A stretch of DNA of 64,000 nt, taken from positions 93,193 to 157,192 of the forward strand of contig NZ_JHBV01000021.1 of the NCBI RefSeq assembly GCF_000724545.1, written 5' to 3'. Of this stretch, positions 1 to 9,428 are shown in pieces. The notes under the pieces are model-generated. The model saw only the letters and a list, made by a program, of their open reading frames with translations. It made no database searches and was not told the origin of the DNA. Origin of the DNA: Aureispira sp. CCB-QB1. GTDB lineage: Bacteria; Bacteroidota; Bacteroidia; Chitinophagales; Saprospiraceae. Positions within the stretch are counted from its first letter, which is position 1. Every line of letters begins with the position of its first letter. The translations under genes and the position numbers were made by a program.

Positions 1-501
1 AATGACTTGCCCAAACGAATAGAAGACTTTATTGGTAAAAAAGAAGCCCATAAAAATCAACGATCTGGTCCTTTAATGCAGGTATTTGTACACGATAATA
101 TGCAAGGCAATATGCTCGACATAGAAACAGCACCAAATACAGTTACTTGGACACATGGAGCTTGGGGCTGCTATAGAACAACAGCCAACCCTGACTTATC
201 AAAGGAGTTCCAAGCCAATGGAAATAATTGGGATGGTTGTATTTCTTCATTTTGTGTAAATTATGTAGACGGCGCAGATGGTGTCTGTTATGCCTTGTAT
301 AAGGACACGCATTATGCGCAGTATGCTTGTAGTAGGCATAAAATGGTTATAAGAGAAGGGCAAGGTATTCAAGAAGCTTGTATCCCTTCCCTAACAAACA
401 GAGTATGGATGCCACTCTGTGGGCATATGAACGATCAAATTTCTAGTATTCGAATCAAAGTAGCTTGGCAGGGATGCCCACTTGATTGGAGTGATTTATA
501 A
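1..501 (+). CDS. Partial secreted protein with beta/gamma-crystallin-like C-terminal part
   Basis: The reading frame is open from the first base, so the 5' end and any signal peptide lie outside the window. The visible 166 residues contain a hydrophobic/aromatic stretch with NMLDI, WGCYR and a closing segment NDQISSIRIK, which resembles the end of a beta/gamma-crystallin Greek-key motif (a Ca-binding or structural beta fold often found on secreted proteins). Six to eight cysteines suggest an extracytoplasmic location. The stop overlaps the first possible start codons of the next gene. The family call is by pattern only; a different all-beta secreted domain is possible. Confidence 0.5.
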   Translation, partial: NDLPKRIEDFIGKKEAHKNQRSGPLMQVFVHDNMQGNMLDIETAPNTVTWTHGAWGCYRTTANPDLSKEFQANGNNWDGCISSFCVNYVDGADGVCYALYKDTHYAQYACSRHKMVIREGQGIQEACIPSLTNRVWMPLCGHMNDQISSIRIKVAWQGCPLDWSDL

Positions 502-517
502 ATTTAAACAAAAACTA

Positions 518-1192
518 GTGAAAAGAAAATATTTATTCTTAATAGTATTTTTCTTACATATACTATTAACAAATAGTCAAGCACAACACAAAATCAGTGC
601 TTATGGGGGATGGACGGCTTCTAAAATTCAAACTTTTCTAAGCCCTGATGCCAAAAAAGGTCCCATTTTTGATGACTTGTTTGCCCTTCCTGTACTTCAT
701 AAACCTTATCTAGCTTTTGAATATGAGTACGACTGGAAAAAACTTCGACTCTCTACTGGTCTTTCTATTGCCATCTGGGGAAGTAGTGCATTTTGGGGAG
801 ATCCTGATATTTGGGCAGAAATGTATTTGAATCTTCCTATTATCGCTGGTTTTCGATTGGATTTGCCTAAAAACTGGAATCTAACAATAGAAAGTGGCTT
901 TGAAGCAGGAATGCGATTGACCAATTTAGGTATTTACTTTTACCCTGATGACTATGAGTTTAAATTCAGAGGTAATCTAAATGCCATCTTAGGAGCAGAA
1001 GCCAACTGGAAACAATTTAGATTGGGTACCCGTTTACAAGTTGGATTAACAACCTTTAGGTATTGGAATGATGACATTTGGTTCAAGCATTCTGGATTAA
1101 CAACCTACTTAGGCTATACTATTTGGGATTCAAAAATTGCCAAAGAAAAACGTGCCAAGCGATTAGCAAAACAGCAAGCAGAAGAAATGTAG
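518..1192 (+). CDS. Small outer-membrane beta-barrel-like protein
   Basis: About 225 residues from the GTG at 518, which gives a clean signal peptide (KRK, then a run of L/F/I, then NSQAQ as cleavage region). Upstream in-frame starts at 482 (TTG) and 491 (GTG) would put a polar stretch in front of the signal peptide and overlap the previous gene. The mature part alternates aromatic and polar residues in short strands (WKKLRLSTGLSIAIW, WKQFRLGTRLQVGL), as in small porin-like barrels of Bacteroidota. The C-terminus is a lysine-rich tail after the last strand, which is unusual for a barrel. No function can be assigned. A decayed partial copy follows immediately. Confidence 0.6.
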   Translation: MKRKYLFLIVFFLHILLTNSQAQHKISAYGGWTASKIQTFLSPDAKKGPIFDDLFALPVLHKPYLAFEYEYDWKKLRLSTGLSIAIWGSSAFWGDPDIWAEMYLNLPIIAGFRLDLPKNWNLTIESGFEAGMRLTNLGIYFYPDDYEFKFRGNLNAILGAEANWKQFRLGTRLQVGLTTFRYWNDDIWFKHSGLTTYLGYTIWDSKIAKEKRAKRLAKQQAEEM

Positions 1193-1284
1193 CTTATAAA
1201 ATTTGAGTTTGTGGAGCAAGGACTTCCATTTGAGAAGTTTTTGCTCTTTTTATTTTTTATCAAACTTTAAGGCACGCATACTGC

Positions 1285-1400
1285 ATTTCTATTTTCAGAT
1301 TATAAACACCTTGGAATCACTACCTATATTGCTTATACCATCTGAGATTCAACAATTTCCAAAGAAAAACACATCAAGCAACAACACCCATAATCAACTA
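1285..1400 (+). pseudogene. Decayed tandem copy of the 3' end of the preceding barrel gene
   Basis: Bases around 1310-1380 align with 1092-1160 of the intact gene at roughly three quarters identity. Read in the matching frame the remnant gives DYKHLGITTYIAYTI, stop, DSTISKEKHIKQ, against FKHSGLTTYLGYTIWDSKIAKEKRAKR in the intact gene. The Trp codon TGG has become TGA. Only the last 35 or so codons are recognisable; the rest of the copy has been deleted or has drifted beyond recognition. Confidence 0.75.
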
Positions 1401-1590
1401 ACAATCAACAACAAATAAAAAACAAAATAGTATTAGTTGAGGCAGACATCTCCTAGAGCATTATTTTTAACTGTTCTTCAGCAATTTATTATTGGTTTTT
1501 TATTGAAAAAAGTTATATTTATAATCCCTTTCTCTCCCAAAGTTATTGAGTATTTAATTTATTTTATAACTTTTGTTCCCCACACGTCTT

Positions 1591-4086
1591 ATGAAATGTC
1601 CCTTACTACTTACAGTAATTTTCTGTTTGTTTTGTTTTAATAATTGGCTTCAAGCACAAAGCATAACAGGAACTGTTCTCAACCAAGAAACACAAGCTCC
1701 TATTGAAAATGCCTTAGTCGAATTACTGAATCACAGTCCCATTATTTCAGCGACAACCAATGCTGAAGGGAAATTTGTTCTACGTGATATTCCTATAGGA
1801 AAACATCGCCTATCTATTGATGCAGAAGACTATTTGCCACAAGTATACGCTTTTGAAACAGGGCAAACAGCCCGCATACAAATCCAACTTACTCCCTTTA
1901 ACGAAGATGCCGAAACGACAGTAAGGGAACGTTTAAATACAAAAATTACAACAGCTTCTCAAAATTCAGAGAGTTTATTAAATGCACCTGCTTCTGTTCA
2001 TATTGTAACCAATCAAGAAATAGAAGAACGAGGGTATACTTCGTTAACAGATATTTTAGAAGATATTCCCGAAGTAGAAATTCAAGATAAGGCAACAGGG
2101 GTTTATTACAACCACATCACTGTCAGAGGTATTCAAGGATCAGAACGTTTTTTGATTTTGCTAGATGGAATGCGCATCAACTCAATGGCAACTACTCAAC
2201 ATACTGTTGATAAAAACTTTCTCATTCGATACGCCAAACGAGTAGAAATTATTCTAGGTCCCGCTTCTGCATTATACGGAGCCGATGCCTTTACAGGCGT
2301 AATTAATATTATTTCTAAAGATGGTTATAAAACACAACGGGCAGAAATAGAAGGCAGTTATGGTATGTACCATACTACTGAAAATAACTTTTTTACAGGA
2401 TTTGGAAATAAAGATATTTCATTTAACTTAAATGGTGGGGTTTACTATTCCAAAGAACCTAATTTGAGTAAGCTTTATCCTCAAGAATTCGCATGGCACA
2501 ACAATCAATATAGCACCAATGGTTATGTCCTTAATAACTTGTCTAGGACAGATACAACTCAAATTGATATTGCCCCCTTTGATCTTACTCGTTTGGCTTA
2601 TTTTGCGCATGGAAAACTAAATATAAAGCAGCTTGAATTAGGTGCCATGCACAATACCCAAACACATAGTTCCTCCTTGGGAAACAAACCTGGCTTTTCC
2701 CCTTATATTCCAGAAGCACAGTATAGTATATCCTTAACCAATGCTTACGTAAAACATCTTTGGAAAAAGAAGCCTAATAGTAAAGTTTCTATTTTGTCTA
2801 GCCTCAATTGGAATTATTACAATATCAACAACAATTCTAAATTCATCAATTTCTTTACCAGTTATAAGAAAGGGTTTAAATATGGTTTTAACCACAACAT
2901 CAAATTAAATGAGTCGATCAATATCAGTCTGCACAAGAGGCATAATTTGATTGTGGGGCTTTCCTATCAATACACCTATGGACTTCCCAAAAGTAGTGAT
3001 TTGCCTTTTCAATACAACCCATTTCAACCCGCAGCAGATCAAAATTTTTATTATATAGGTACCAATGTGGAAGATAAAAATGGAACCAATCAGGCTGTTG
3101 CTTCTAAATTTTATTTCTTTGACCAACATTATGCAGGGACATTTTTACAATATCAGGGAAACATCAATAATTTTTTGTTGATAACCCTAGGAGCTCGCTT
3201 TGATTATAGCGCCTCTAAGCTCAAAGATAGTGATAATGTACAGCAATATTATGATATTAACCCTCGCTTGGGAATTGTTATAAAACCAGTGGAGACCCTC
3301 CGTTTTAAATTGTTTTATGGAGAAGCATTCCTAGCACCTTCTCCAGAGAAAAGATTTGAACATTTTGGGAGTTTTTCTATAGAAAATGACCAAAATGGTG
3401 ATTTTAATGCCTTTAGAGGTAATTTTTGGCATTTGCCCAATCCTGACTTAGCACCCGAAAAAATTAGAAGTGCGGAGTTTTCTACCAGTTATACCAACGA
3501 GCAATTATCCTTAAGTTTAGGTGGGTATTATAATTCGATTACGAACTTGGTTGATTTAGAAATAACTTTTGGAGAAGAGTTTCTTGGAATTCCCATTGAT
3601 GTTGTTGAGCGATCTGTTAACAAATCGACCGCTTATTCTTATGGAGGTACTTTTAAAGCTCTATTTCAACATTATTTTGACCAGAGAAAAACGACTAAAA
3701 TTAACGTCTATGCAAGCTATTCTCTCTCTGATGGTCGGGTGAATGATAGTTTGCCTCTTATTTTTTCGGCACAACATACCGTCAAAGCAGGCTTAACCTT
3801 TAAGTATAAGAGATTAAATATTCACGCTCGTGGCTTCTTTAGAACATCTAGCTTCAATCAATTAGGCGTTGGGAATCAACCATTCTTTTTATTAAATGCA
3901 TTTGCTAATTATAGAATTTATGAAAGTAAACGAAAAAAGTTTGCCTTAGATATTTTTGTTAGAGTTCGCAACCTTACAAACGCACGATACTATAACATGA
4001 CTCAAGTAGCAACTCCTGTATTTGAACAAGCACCACAAGATCCAATTCGAGTAACCGCAGGTTTGCGAGTACGTTTTGTAAAATAA
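1591..4086 (+). CDS. TonB-dependent receptor with carboxypeptidase-regulatory N-terminal domain
   Basis: 831 residues from the ATG at 1591, chosen because it starts the signal peptide (MKCPLLLTVIFCLFCFNNWLQAQ). Residues ~24-105 form a carboxypeptidase-regulatory-like beta sandwich (ITGTVLNQETQAPIENA). Residues ~120-245 are the plug, with NQEIEERGYTSLTDILEDIP, TVRGIQG, LLDGMRIN and the typical LGPASALYGADAFTGVINII. The rest is a ~22-strand outer-membrane barrel ending in TAGLRVRFVK. Such receptors import siderophores, vitamins or other ligands using TonB energy. No SusD partner or iron-box-like site is evident, so the substrate is unknown; the general layout resembles catecholate/heme-type receptors more than SusC. 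Confidence 0.93.
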   Translation: MKCPLLLTVIFCLFCFNNWLQAQSITGTVLNQETQAPIENALVELLNHSPIISATTNAEGKFVLRDIPIGKHRLSIDAEDYLPQVYAFETGQTARIQIQLTPFNEDAETTVRERLNTKITTASQNSESLLNAPASVHIVTNQEIEERGYTSLTDILEDIPEVEIQDKATGVYYNHITVRGIQGSERFLILLDGMRINSMATTQHTVDKNFLIRYAKRVEIILGPASALYGADAFTGVINIISKDGYKTQRAEIEGSYGMYHTTENNFFTGFGNKDISFNLNGGVYYSKEPNLSKLYPQEFAWHNNQYSTNGYVLNNLSRTDTTQIDIAPFDLTRLAYFAHGKLNIKQLELGAMHNTQTHSSSLGNKPGFSPYIPEAQYSISLTNAYVKHLWKKKPNSKVSILSSLNWNYYNINNNSKFINFFTSYKKGFKYGFNHNIKLNESINISLHKRHNLIVGLSYQYTYGLPKSSDLPFQYNPFQPAADQNFYYIGTNVEDKNGTNQAVASKFYFFDQHYAGTFLQYQGNINNFLLITLGARFDYSASKLKDSDNVQQYYDINPRLGIVIKPVETLRFKLFYGEAFLAPSPEKRFEHFGSFSIENDQNGDFNAFRGNFWHLPNPDLAPEKIRSAEFSTSYTNEQLSLSLGGYYNSITNLVDLEITFGEEFLGIPIDVVERSVNKSTAYSYGGTFKALFQHYFDQRKTTKINVYASYSLSDGRVNDSLPLIFSAQHTVKAGLTFKYKRLNIHARGFFRTSSFNQLGVGNQPFFLLNAFANYRIYESKRKKFALDIFVRVRNLTNARYYNMTQVATPVFEQAPQDPIRVTAGLRVRFVK

Positions 4087-4159
4087 ATACTATCTTAGTT
4101 TAATACGTAGCTGTGTTGTTACTATTTTTTTTCGTTTTATCACCCCAATTATCACAATT

Positions 4160-4630
4160 ATGCAAACGATTATACATAGATTTTACGATGCATTTCAGAA
4201 GGCAGATGCTCAAGGAATGATTGCCTGTTATCACGATGATATTATATTTTGTGACCCTGCATTCGGGGTACTCAAAGGCAGTGATGCCAAAGCCATGTGG
4301 ACCATGCTTTGTCAGAATGCTAGAGATTTAAAAATAGAGTATTCTAACGTGCAAGCAGACAACAACAAAGGCACTGCTCACTGGGAGGCGTGGTATACGT
4401 TTTCTCAAACAGGAAGAAACGTCCACAATATCATTGATGCAAAATTTGAATTCAAGGATGGAAAAATCATTAAACATACCGATGATTTTAATTTGCGGAA
4501 CTGGGCTAAACAAGCACTAGGTTTCAAAGGTTTTTTGCTAGGAGGAACTGCCTTTTTTCAGAAAAAACTACAAGAACAAACCCAAAAGTCTCTGTCTAAG
4601 TTTAAGCAACAACAAGGGCAAACATTGTAG
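4160..4630 (+). CDS. NTF2/SnoaL-like family protein
   Basis: 156 residues with the cone-shaped NTF2-like pattern: an N-terminal helix (IIHRFYDAFQKADAQGMIACYHDDIIFCDPAFGVLKG), a middle HWEAWYTFSQTGRNVHN strand pair and the DAKFEFKDGKIIKHTDDFN strand near the end. Proteins of this fold are small-molecule binding proteins or enzymes; the catalytic set cannot be deduced here. After the domain there is a basic, Gln-rich tail (KFKQQQGQ). It is monocistronic, lying 73 bp after the receptor gene and followed by about 100 bp of spacer. Confidence 0.75.
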   Translation: MQTIIHRFYDAFQKADAQGMIACYHDDIIFCDPAFGVLKGSDAKAMWTMLCQNARDLKIEYSNVQADNNKGTAHWEAWYTFSQTGRNVHNIIDAKFEFKDGKIIKHTDDFNLRNWAKQALGFKGFLLGGTAFFQKKLQEQTQKSLSKFKQQQGQTL

Positions 4631-4733
4631 TTTTTTTTTAGAATGAAAGGCGTACCAATGGGAAACCCCATAGTTTTTTCTTTACTGAAACAAGTCTATT
4701 TTTACATCTTTAGACTTTGCAAAACAACTCCTT

Positions 4734-5117
4734 ATGAATTTCAAAACAACCGAAACTAGTATCCTTGTATTTGGAATATATATGATTTTTATTCCAGGAT
4801 TGGGATTAATATTAATTCCTAATTTGCTTTTTGATTTGTTTCACATTAGCTATGGTCAAGAACTTTGGACGGCGCGTTTGGTTGGTCTATTGGCTTTACT
4901 TTTGGGTGTCTATTATTATCTAATCAGCAAACATAAAATCCATATTCTCTATAAGACAACAGCCATGCTTCGATATATAGCTGCTGCGTTTATGGTTGGA
5001 CTATGGGCATTACAACAGGTAGAAATTAGCATTCTCCTATTTGCTTTGGTTGATGCTTTAGCAGCTAGCTGGACACTATTGACCCTAAATAAGGCAAATC
5101 TATCTCAAAATGGGTAA
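4734..5117 (+). CDS. Small four-helix membrane protein
   Basis: 127 residues, with four hydrophobic segments at about 10-32, 43-63, 78-95 and 100-117. This is a common hypothetical inner-membrane protein type in Bacteroidota. No catalytic or ligand motif is visible. It is transcribed toward frr and shares a hairpin terminator with it. Confidence 0.65.
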   Translation: MNFKTTETSILVFGIYMIFIPGLGLILIPNLLFDLFHISYGQELWTARLVGLLALLLGVYYYLISKHKIHILYKTTAMLRYIAAAFMVGLWALQQVEISILLFALVDALAASWTLLTLNKANLSQNG

Positions 5118-5125
5118 TTTCAAAC

Positions 5126-5161
5126 AAAAAGTGCTTTGAACACAAGATCAAAGCACTTTTT
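5126..5161. terminator. Bidirectional hairpin terminator between convergent genes
   Basis: A 14-bp stem AAAAAGTGCTTTGA / TCAAAGCACTTTTT with an 8-nt loop gives a U-run on both strands. It sits between the converging small membrane protein gene and frr. Confidence 0.85.
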
Positions 5162-5182
5162 ATTATTATTCTATTCCAATTC

Positions 5183-5746
5183 TTATATCGTAAGAATATC
5201 TTTTTCTTTGCTTTTCATCAACTCATCTACGACATTGCTATACTTATCCGTTAGAGCTTGAACAACAGCTTCTTTCGTTTTTCCTGCATCTTCAGGATAC
5301 CCTTCTTTGACTGCTTTCTTAATTTCGTTCATTGCATCACGTCTAGCATTACGGATACTAACTTTTGCATTTTCAACTAAGGTATGTGCTTGCTTAATCA
5401 ATTCTTTTCGTCTTTCCTCTGTCAACATCGGTAAAACAATTCGAATTATTTCGCCATCATTCTGAGGCGTAACGCCCATATTAGCTTGAAAAATAGCTTG
5501 CTCAATAGATTGCAACATTCCTTTTTCCCACGGAGCAATAACTAAAGTACGACCATCTTGTGCTTTTACATTAGCAACTTGTGCAATTGGCGTTTGAGAA
5601 CCATAATAATCTACTTTGACACCATCAAACATAGCAGGTGTTGCTTTTCCTGAACGAATCCTAGAAGCCTCTTTTTTGAAATGTTCAATAGAATCTTTCA
5701 TGCTGTCTTCTGTTGCCTCAATGTAAAATTGTAAGTCTTCTTCCAT
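5183..5746 (-). CDS. frr: Ribosome recycling factor
   Basis: 187 residues, the normal length. RRF disassembles the post-termination ribosome together with EF-G. Family features are visible: SIEHFKKEASRIRSGKATPAMFDGVKVDYYG at the N-terminus, IAPWEKGMLQSIEQAI, the hinge region NDGEIIRIVLPMLTEERRKEL and RNARRDAMNEIKK in the long helix. It lies 135 bp or more downstream of pyrH on the same strand, the usual pyrH-frr order. Confidence 0.98.
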   Translation of the reverse strand: MEEDLQFYIEATEDSMKDSIEHFKKEASRIRSGKATPAMFDGVKVDYYGSQTPIAQVANVKAQDGRTLVIAPWEKGMLQSIEQAIFQANMGVTPQNDGEIIRIVLPMLTEERRKELIKQAHTLVENAKVSIRNARRDAMNEIKKAVKEGYPEDAGKTKEAVVQALTDKYSNVVDELMKSKEKDILTI

Positions 5747-5881
5747 AATTTTGTAATATTTATAAGCTTTTGTTGTTCTCCAAGAACAGGACTTGTAGTT
5801 AATAAACGCAGTATTTTAAGACTTTCTAGTTAAACAAACAAGAATTCTAATAAGAATTATTATAAAATTCAAAAAAAGTAA

Positions 5882-6592
5882 TTATTCCACCAATGTTCCA
5901 ACTAATTCACCTTGAACAATTCTAGATAGGTTCTTAGGCTTTCCAATATTGAATACAATGATTGGCATATCGTTCTCTGCACACATTGTAAACGCCGTCA
6001 TATCCATAATGTTTAACTTGGACTTGATAACTTCAGCAAAAGATACGTTATCATATTTGGTAGCCAATGGATCTTTTTCTGGGTCAGCAGTATAGACTCC
6101 ATCCACACGGGTTCCCTTTAAAATAACATCCGCATTAATTTCACTTGCTCTAAGTGCAGCAGCAGAATCCGTTGTAAAATATGGATTTCCAGTCCCTGCC
6201 GAGAAAATAATGACCCTTCCTTTTTCCAAGTGCGAAATAGCACGTCTACGGATATAAGGTTCTGCAATTTGATCCATTGCAATAGCCGTCATTAATCGAG
6301 TAAAAATACCATTTTTCTCTAAAGCACTCTGCAAAGCTAGTCCATTGATAACCGTTGCTAACATTCCCATATAATCTCCTTGTACGCGACTAATATTGGA
6401 CTTAGAAGCTTGTAAACCTCTAAAAATATTACCACCACCGATAACAATGGCCAATTCAACACCTTGTTTAACGATACTTGTTATTTCTTCAGCATAATGC
6501 TGTAACATATCAGGATTGATTCCATACTCGTCCTCGCCCATAAGCGATTCTCCACTCAATTTTAATAAAACTCTTTTGTAACGGATAGCCAT
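5882..6592 (-). CDS. pyrH: UMP kinase
   Basis: 236 residues from the ATG at 6592 ([19 protein letters not shown]), the usual length; the frame stays open to 6658, but the extra 22 basic residues are not part of the family. The enzyme phosphorylates UMP to UDP with ATP in pyrimidine synthesis (amino acid kinase fold). Visible motifs are [17 protein letters not shown], the [19 protein letters not shown] effector-region helix, [20 protein letters not shown] and [11 protein letters not shown]. It is placed between tsf and frr, as in most bacteria. Confidence 0.97.
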   Translation of the reverse strand: MAIRYKRVLLKLSGESLMGEDEYGINPDMLQHYAEEITSIVKQGVELAIVIGGGNIFRGLQASKSNISRVQGDYMGMLATVINGLALQSALEKNGIFTRLMTAIAMDQIAEPYIRRRAISHLEKGRVIIFSAGTGNPYFTTDSAAALRASEINADVILKGTRVDGVYTADPEKDPLATKYDNVSFAEVIKSKLNIMDMTAFTMCAENDMPIIVFNIGKPKNLSRIVQGELVGTLVE

Positions 6593-6599
6593 GAATTTT

Positions 6600-7123
6600 T
6601 TATTTGATAAAACAGTTTTGTGTTTTGGTTTTGCACGATTTGATTTCCTGTTTGACAATTAGAATGTTTCGATTGTCAAGGAAAATTCTGCGATACAAAA
6701 AACACGAAAAAATATTCGTTAATAGTTTCTAATCAATCTATACTTTTTCAAAAAGAATCAAAAAAGCTGATTTTCAGGTTTACTTTATATAGAATATAAT
6801 GTAGTTCGTTGATTAGCTGCGCTGCTACTGTGTGGTAGTTCGCTACGCTCATGACCTTGGGCTTTTGTGCTACTAGCACAAGCCTACTCGGCAAGCTTAG
6901 TTTTTTACTTCTTTAGCTCGCTGCGCTCATGAGATCGCAAGCTTAGTTACCCAAAAGACAAAAAAGCACATTTATATTAATCTGATAATCAGAATTTTAA
7001 TACAAAACACAGCAAACTCACAACTTATTGATTATCAACTGCACAGCACTCACGAAGTAAACTAATAAAGTTTTTCAACGACCACGTAGTAGTAGCGCAG
7101 CTAACTATTGATATAACAAACTA
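6600..7123. repeat. Repeat-filled spacer between tsf and pyrH
   Basis: No gene is seen here. The stretch holds at least two copies, in opposite orientation, of a short dispersed element whose core reads ACCACGTAGTAGTAGCGCAG then CTAACTATTG at 7081-7110; the inverted copy at about 6808-6840 reads GATTAGCTGCGCTGCTACTG. Shorter degenerate pieces (GCTCGCTGCGCTCATGAG, CTACTAGCACAAGCCTACTC) fill 6840-6950. Related pieces occur at 14,116-14,145, 24,655-24,690, 33,190-33,245 and 42,345-42,437. The arrangement of inverted units could fold into hairpins, as REP/BIME-like elements do. Confidence 0.7.
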
Positions 7124-7160
7124 TTAAAAAAAAAGCGTTTCATATAAAATGAAACGCTTA
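7124..7160 (-). terminator. Terminator of the rplM-rpsI-rpsB-tsf unit
   Basis: On the minus strand an 11-bp stem AAGCGTTTCAT / ATGAAACGCTT is followed by a run of about ten T residues, directly after the tsf stop codon. Confidence 0.9.
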
Positions 7161-7169
7161 AAATAAATC

Positions 7170-8009
7170 TTAACCTAAAGTTACATGTTTGAAATCAGTA
7201 ACAGTAAGTTCTTTATCGATAGACTGAATATATTGTTTAACAGTCTCTTTCTTTTCAGCTTTTACGTATTCTTGGTTCAACAAGGTTTTTTCTTTGTAGA
7301 ATTTCCCTAGTTTACCTTGAGCAATTTTTTCAAGCATTGCCTCTGGTTTACCCTCTTGGCGAGCTTGCTCTTTTCCAATTTCGATTTCTTTCTCAACTAC
7401 AGAAGCATCAACACCATCTTTGTCAACAGCGATAGGATGCATTGCTGCAATTTGCATTGCTACGTTTCTTCCTGCTTCTTCTAGAGAATCGTTTGCTTTG
7501 TTGAAACCAACAATAACACCTGCTTTGTGTCCCATATGAATATAAGGAACTACTTGAGTAGCTTCTAGTCTTTCGTAAGCAGCCAATTCAATTTTTTCAC
7601 CAATAACACCAGTTCTTTCAACTAATTTATCAGCAATTGTTTGACCATCCATAGTTACAGCCAACAAATCTTCTTTTGTAGCAACAAATTCTGCCAATGC
7701 TTTGTCAGCAACAGATTTAGCAAAAGCAACAAAATCATCGTTTTTAGCAACGAAATCAGTTTCACAACCGATACGAACGATAATTCCTTTAGAGTTATCC
7801 TCAGAAGTAGCAGCAACAACAACACCTTCTTTAGCATCGCGATCAGCACGCTTCTCAGTCATTTTTTGACCTTTTTTACGAAGGTATGCGATTGCTTCTT
7901 CCATATCACCGTTTGCTTCAACAAGTGCTTTTTTGCAATCCATCATCCCTGCACCAGTTTGGTCACGCAAGGCTTTTACATCTTTGGCAGTAATTTTAAT
8001 AGTAGCCAT
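7170..8009 (-). CDS. tsf: Translation elongation factor Ts
   Basis: 279 residues. EF-Ts exchanges nucleotide on EF-Tu. The N-terminal UBA-like module carries VKALRDQTGAGMMDCKKAL and the core carries RIGCETDFVAKNDDFVAFA, which includes the TDFVA(K/R) element that contacts EF-Tu, and YIHMGHKAGVIVGF. It follows rpsB by about 155 bp on the same strand, the conserved rpsB-tsf pair. Confidence 0.98.
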   Translation of the reverse strand: MATIKITAKDVKALRDQTGAGMMDCKKALVEANGDMEEAIAYLRKKGQKMTEKRADRDAKEGVVVAATSEDNSKGIIVRIGCETDFVAKNDDFVAFAKSVADKALAEFVATKEDLLAVTMDGQTIADKLVERTGVIGEKIELAAYERLEATQVVPYIHMGHKAGVIVGFNKANDSLEEAGRNVAMQIAAMHPIAVDKDGVDASVVEKEIEIGKEQARQEGKPEAMLEKIAQGKLGKFYKEKTLLNQEYVKAEKKETVKQYIQSIDKELTVTDFKHVTLG

Positions 8010-8165
8010 GATTTTATTAAGATTTAATATATATCAAATAAATACTTCATGGATTTTTTGGCAATCCATACACTTGTAAAATTACCAAAAGAGCCATGAA
8101 GTAAAATCAAATTATTTAGAAAATTGTTTAACGTCAAAGCGTTTTACAAGTCAATCTACAATTAA

Positions 8166-8897
8166 TTATGCAGATGTTTCTTCTGTTTTTGCTTTTTCGT
8201 CTTTTCCTTGACTTCTTTCAGCCAAGCCTTCTTTGATAGCAGCTACCAAATAATCTGTAATGATTTTGATAGACTTAGAAGCATCATCGTTAGCAGGAAT
8301 TGCAAAATCTACTTTAGTTGGATCAGAGTTTGTATCTACAACACCAACTGTTTTGATTCCCAAACGAGTAGCTTCAGCTACAGCCAAGTGTTCGTGATTG
8401 ATATCCAAAATCAACAAAGCATTTGGCAAACGGTTCAATTGAGCCATACCACCAAAAACACGCTCCAATTTAGTATGAGTGCGCGTCATGGTTAGACGCT
8501 CTTTCTTAGTAATATTATCCAAAGAACCATCGTTCAACATGGTTTGGATTTTTTGCATCTTGCGAATAGACTGACGAATCGTAGAGAAGTTTGTCATCAT
8601 TCCTCCCAACCAACGATCTGTCACGTAAGGCATTCCTACACTTTGTGCTGCTTCAGAGATAATTTCACGAGCTTGCTTTTTAGTACCAACAAACATAATT
8701 TTTTTGCCAGACTTAGCCATTTGGCGCAACGCTTTTGCTGCTGTTTCTAAACCTTCGATCGTACGATTTAGGTCGATAACATGGATCCCTTTGCGTTCCA
8801 TGAAGATATAAGGACTCATCTTTGGATTCCACTTTCTTTTCATGTGACCAAAGTGGCATCCTGCATCCAATAGTTCTTTATGAGATGGAGTTTGCAT
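8166..8897 (-). CDS. rpsB: 30S ribosomal protein S2
   Basis: 243 residues. It begins with the LLDAGCHFGHMKRKWNPKM signature, and contains MFVGTKKQAREII, TDRWLGGMMTNFSTIRQSI, PNALLILDINHEHLAVAEA and DTNSDPTKVDFAIPANDDA, all family hallmarks. A short charged tail (GKDEKAKTEETSA) ends the protein. The ~130-bp spacer from rpsI may carry the mRNA leader, but no structure can be claimed with confidence. Confidence 0.98.
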   Translation of the reverse strand: MQTPSHKELLDAGCHFGHMKRKWNPKMSPYIFMERKGIHVIDLNRTIEGLETAAKALRQMAKSGKKIMFVGTKKQAREIISEAAQSVGMPYVTDRWLGGMMTNFSTIRQSIRKMQKIQTMLNDGSLDNITKKERLTMTRTHTKLERVFGGMAQLNRLPNALLILDINHEHLAVAEATRLGIKTVGVVDTNSDPTKVDFAIPANDDASKSIKIITDYLVAAIKEGLAERSQGKDEKAKTEETSA

Positions 8898-9028
8898 ATT
8901 ATATTATTCTTTGATTAGACTATTTATAGAAGTCTAAGGTTAATGTTAAATATAGGAAAGGCTTTTTGTCGAATTGCTTTTGAAAAAAAGCCAACAAGTT
9001 GCCCAACCTGAAATAGATAGACAAAAAA

Positions 9029-9415
9029 TTAACGCTTGCTAAATTGAAAGCTTTTACGTGCTTTAGGTTTACCGTATTTCTTACGCTCAACAACGCGAGA
9101 ATCACGAGATAGTAACTTAGCAGCTTTAAGAGGCTCACGAAATTCTTCGTTGATTTTGCACAATGCACGAGCAATACCCAAACGAACCGCTTCTGCTTGT
9201 CCTTTGATACCACCACCTCTAACGTTAACTTTTAAATCATAAATACTCAAGACATCAACCAATGTCAATGGCTCCAAAATTTTTCCTTGAACATGTTCTA
9301 CAGGGAAGTACTCTTTGTAATCTTTGCCATTCACAACAACATTACCACTACCTTGCTTTAAGTAAACACGAGCAACAGCAGCTTTTCTTCTCCCTAGTCC
9401 ATTTATAATTTCCAT
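9029..9415 (-). CDS. rpsI: 30S ribosomal protein S9
   Basis: 128 residues. GRRKAAVARVYLKQGSG near the N-terminus, VRGGGIKGQAEAVRLGIARA in the middle and the basic tail DSRVVERKKYGKPKARKSF followed by QFSKR are typical; the C-terminal tail reaches the P-site tRNA. It is separated from rplM by 13 bp. Confidence 0.98.
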   Translation of the reverse strand: MEIINGLGRRKAAVARVYLKQGSGNVVVNGKDYKEYFPVEHVQGKILEPLTLVDVLSIYDLKVNVRGGGIKGQAEAVRLGIARALCKINEEFREPLKAAKLLSRDSRVVERKKYGKPKARKSFQFSKR

Positions 9416-9428
9416 AATGATACTTCTT

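Noticed and set aside
1437..1640. Open frame before the TonB receptor gene
   Set aside because: It overlaps the receptor's signal peptide region in another frame and is Phe/Ile-rich from AT-rich DNA; not supported.
7641..8027. Open frame antisense to tsf
   Set aside because: It lies fully inside tsf in another frame; composition is that of a shadow frame and no start signal exists.
8898..9028. Ribosomal leader RNA before rpsB
   Set aside because: The spacer could fold (GTTGGGCAACTTGTTGGC), but no known leader motif was recognisable and no autoregulatory structure can be claimed.
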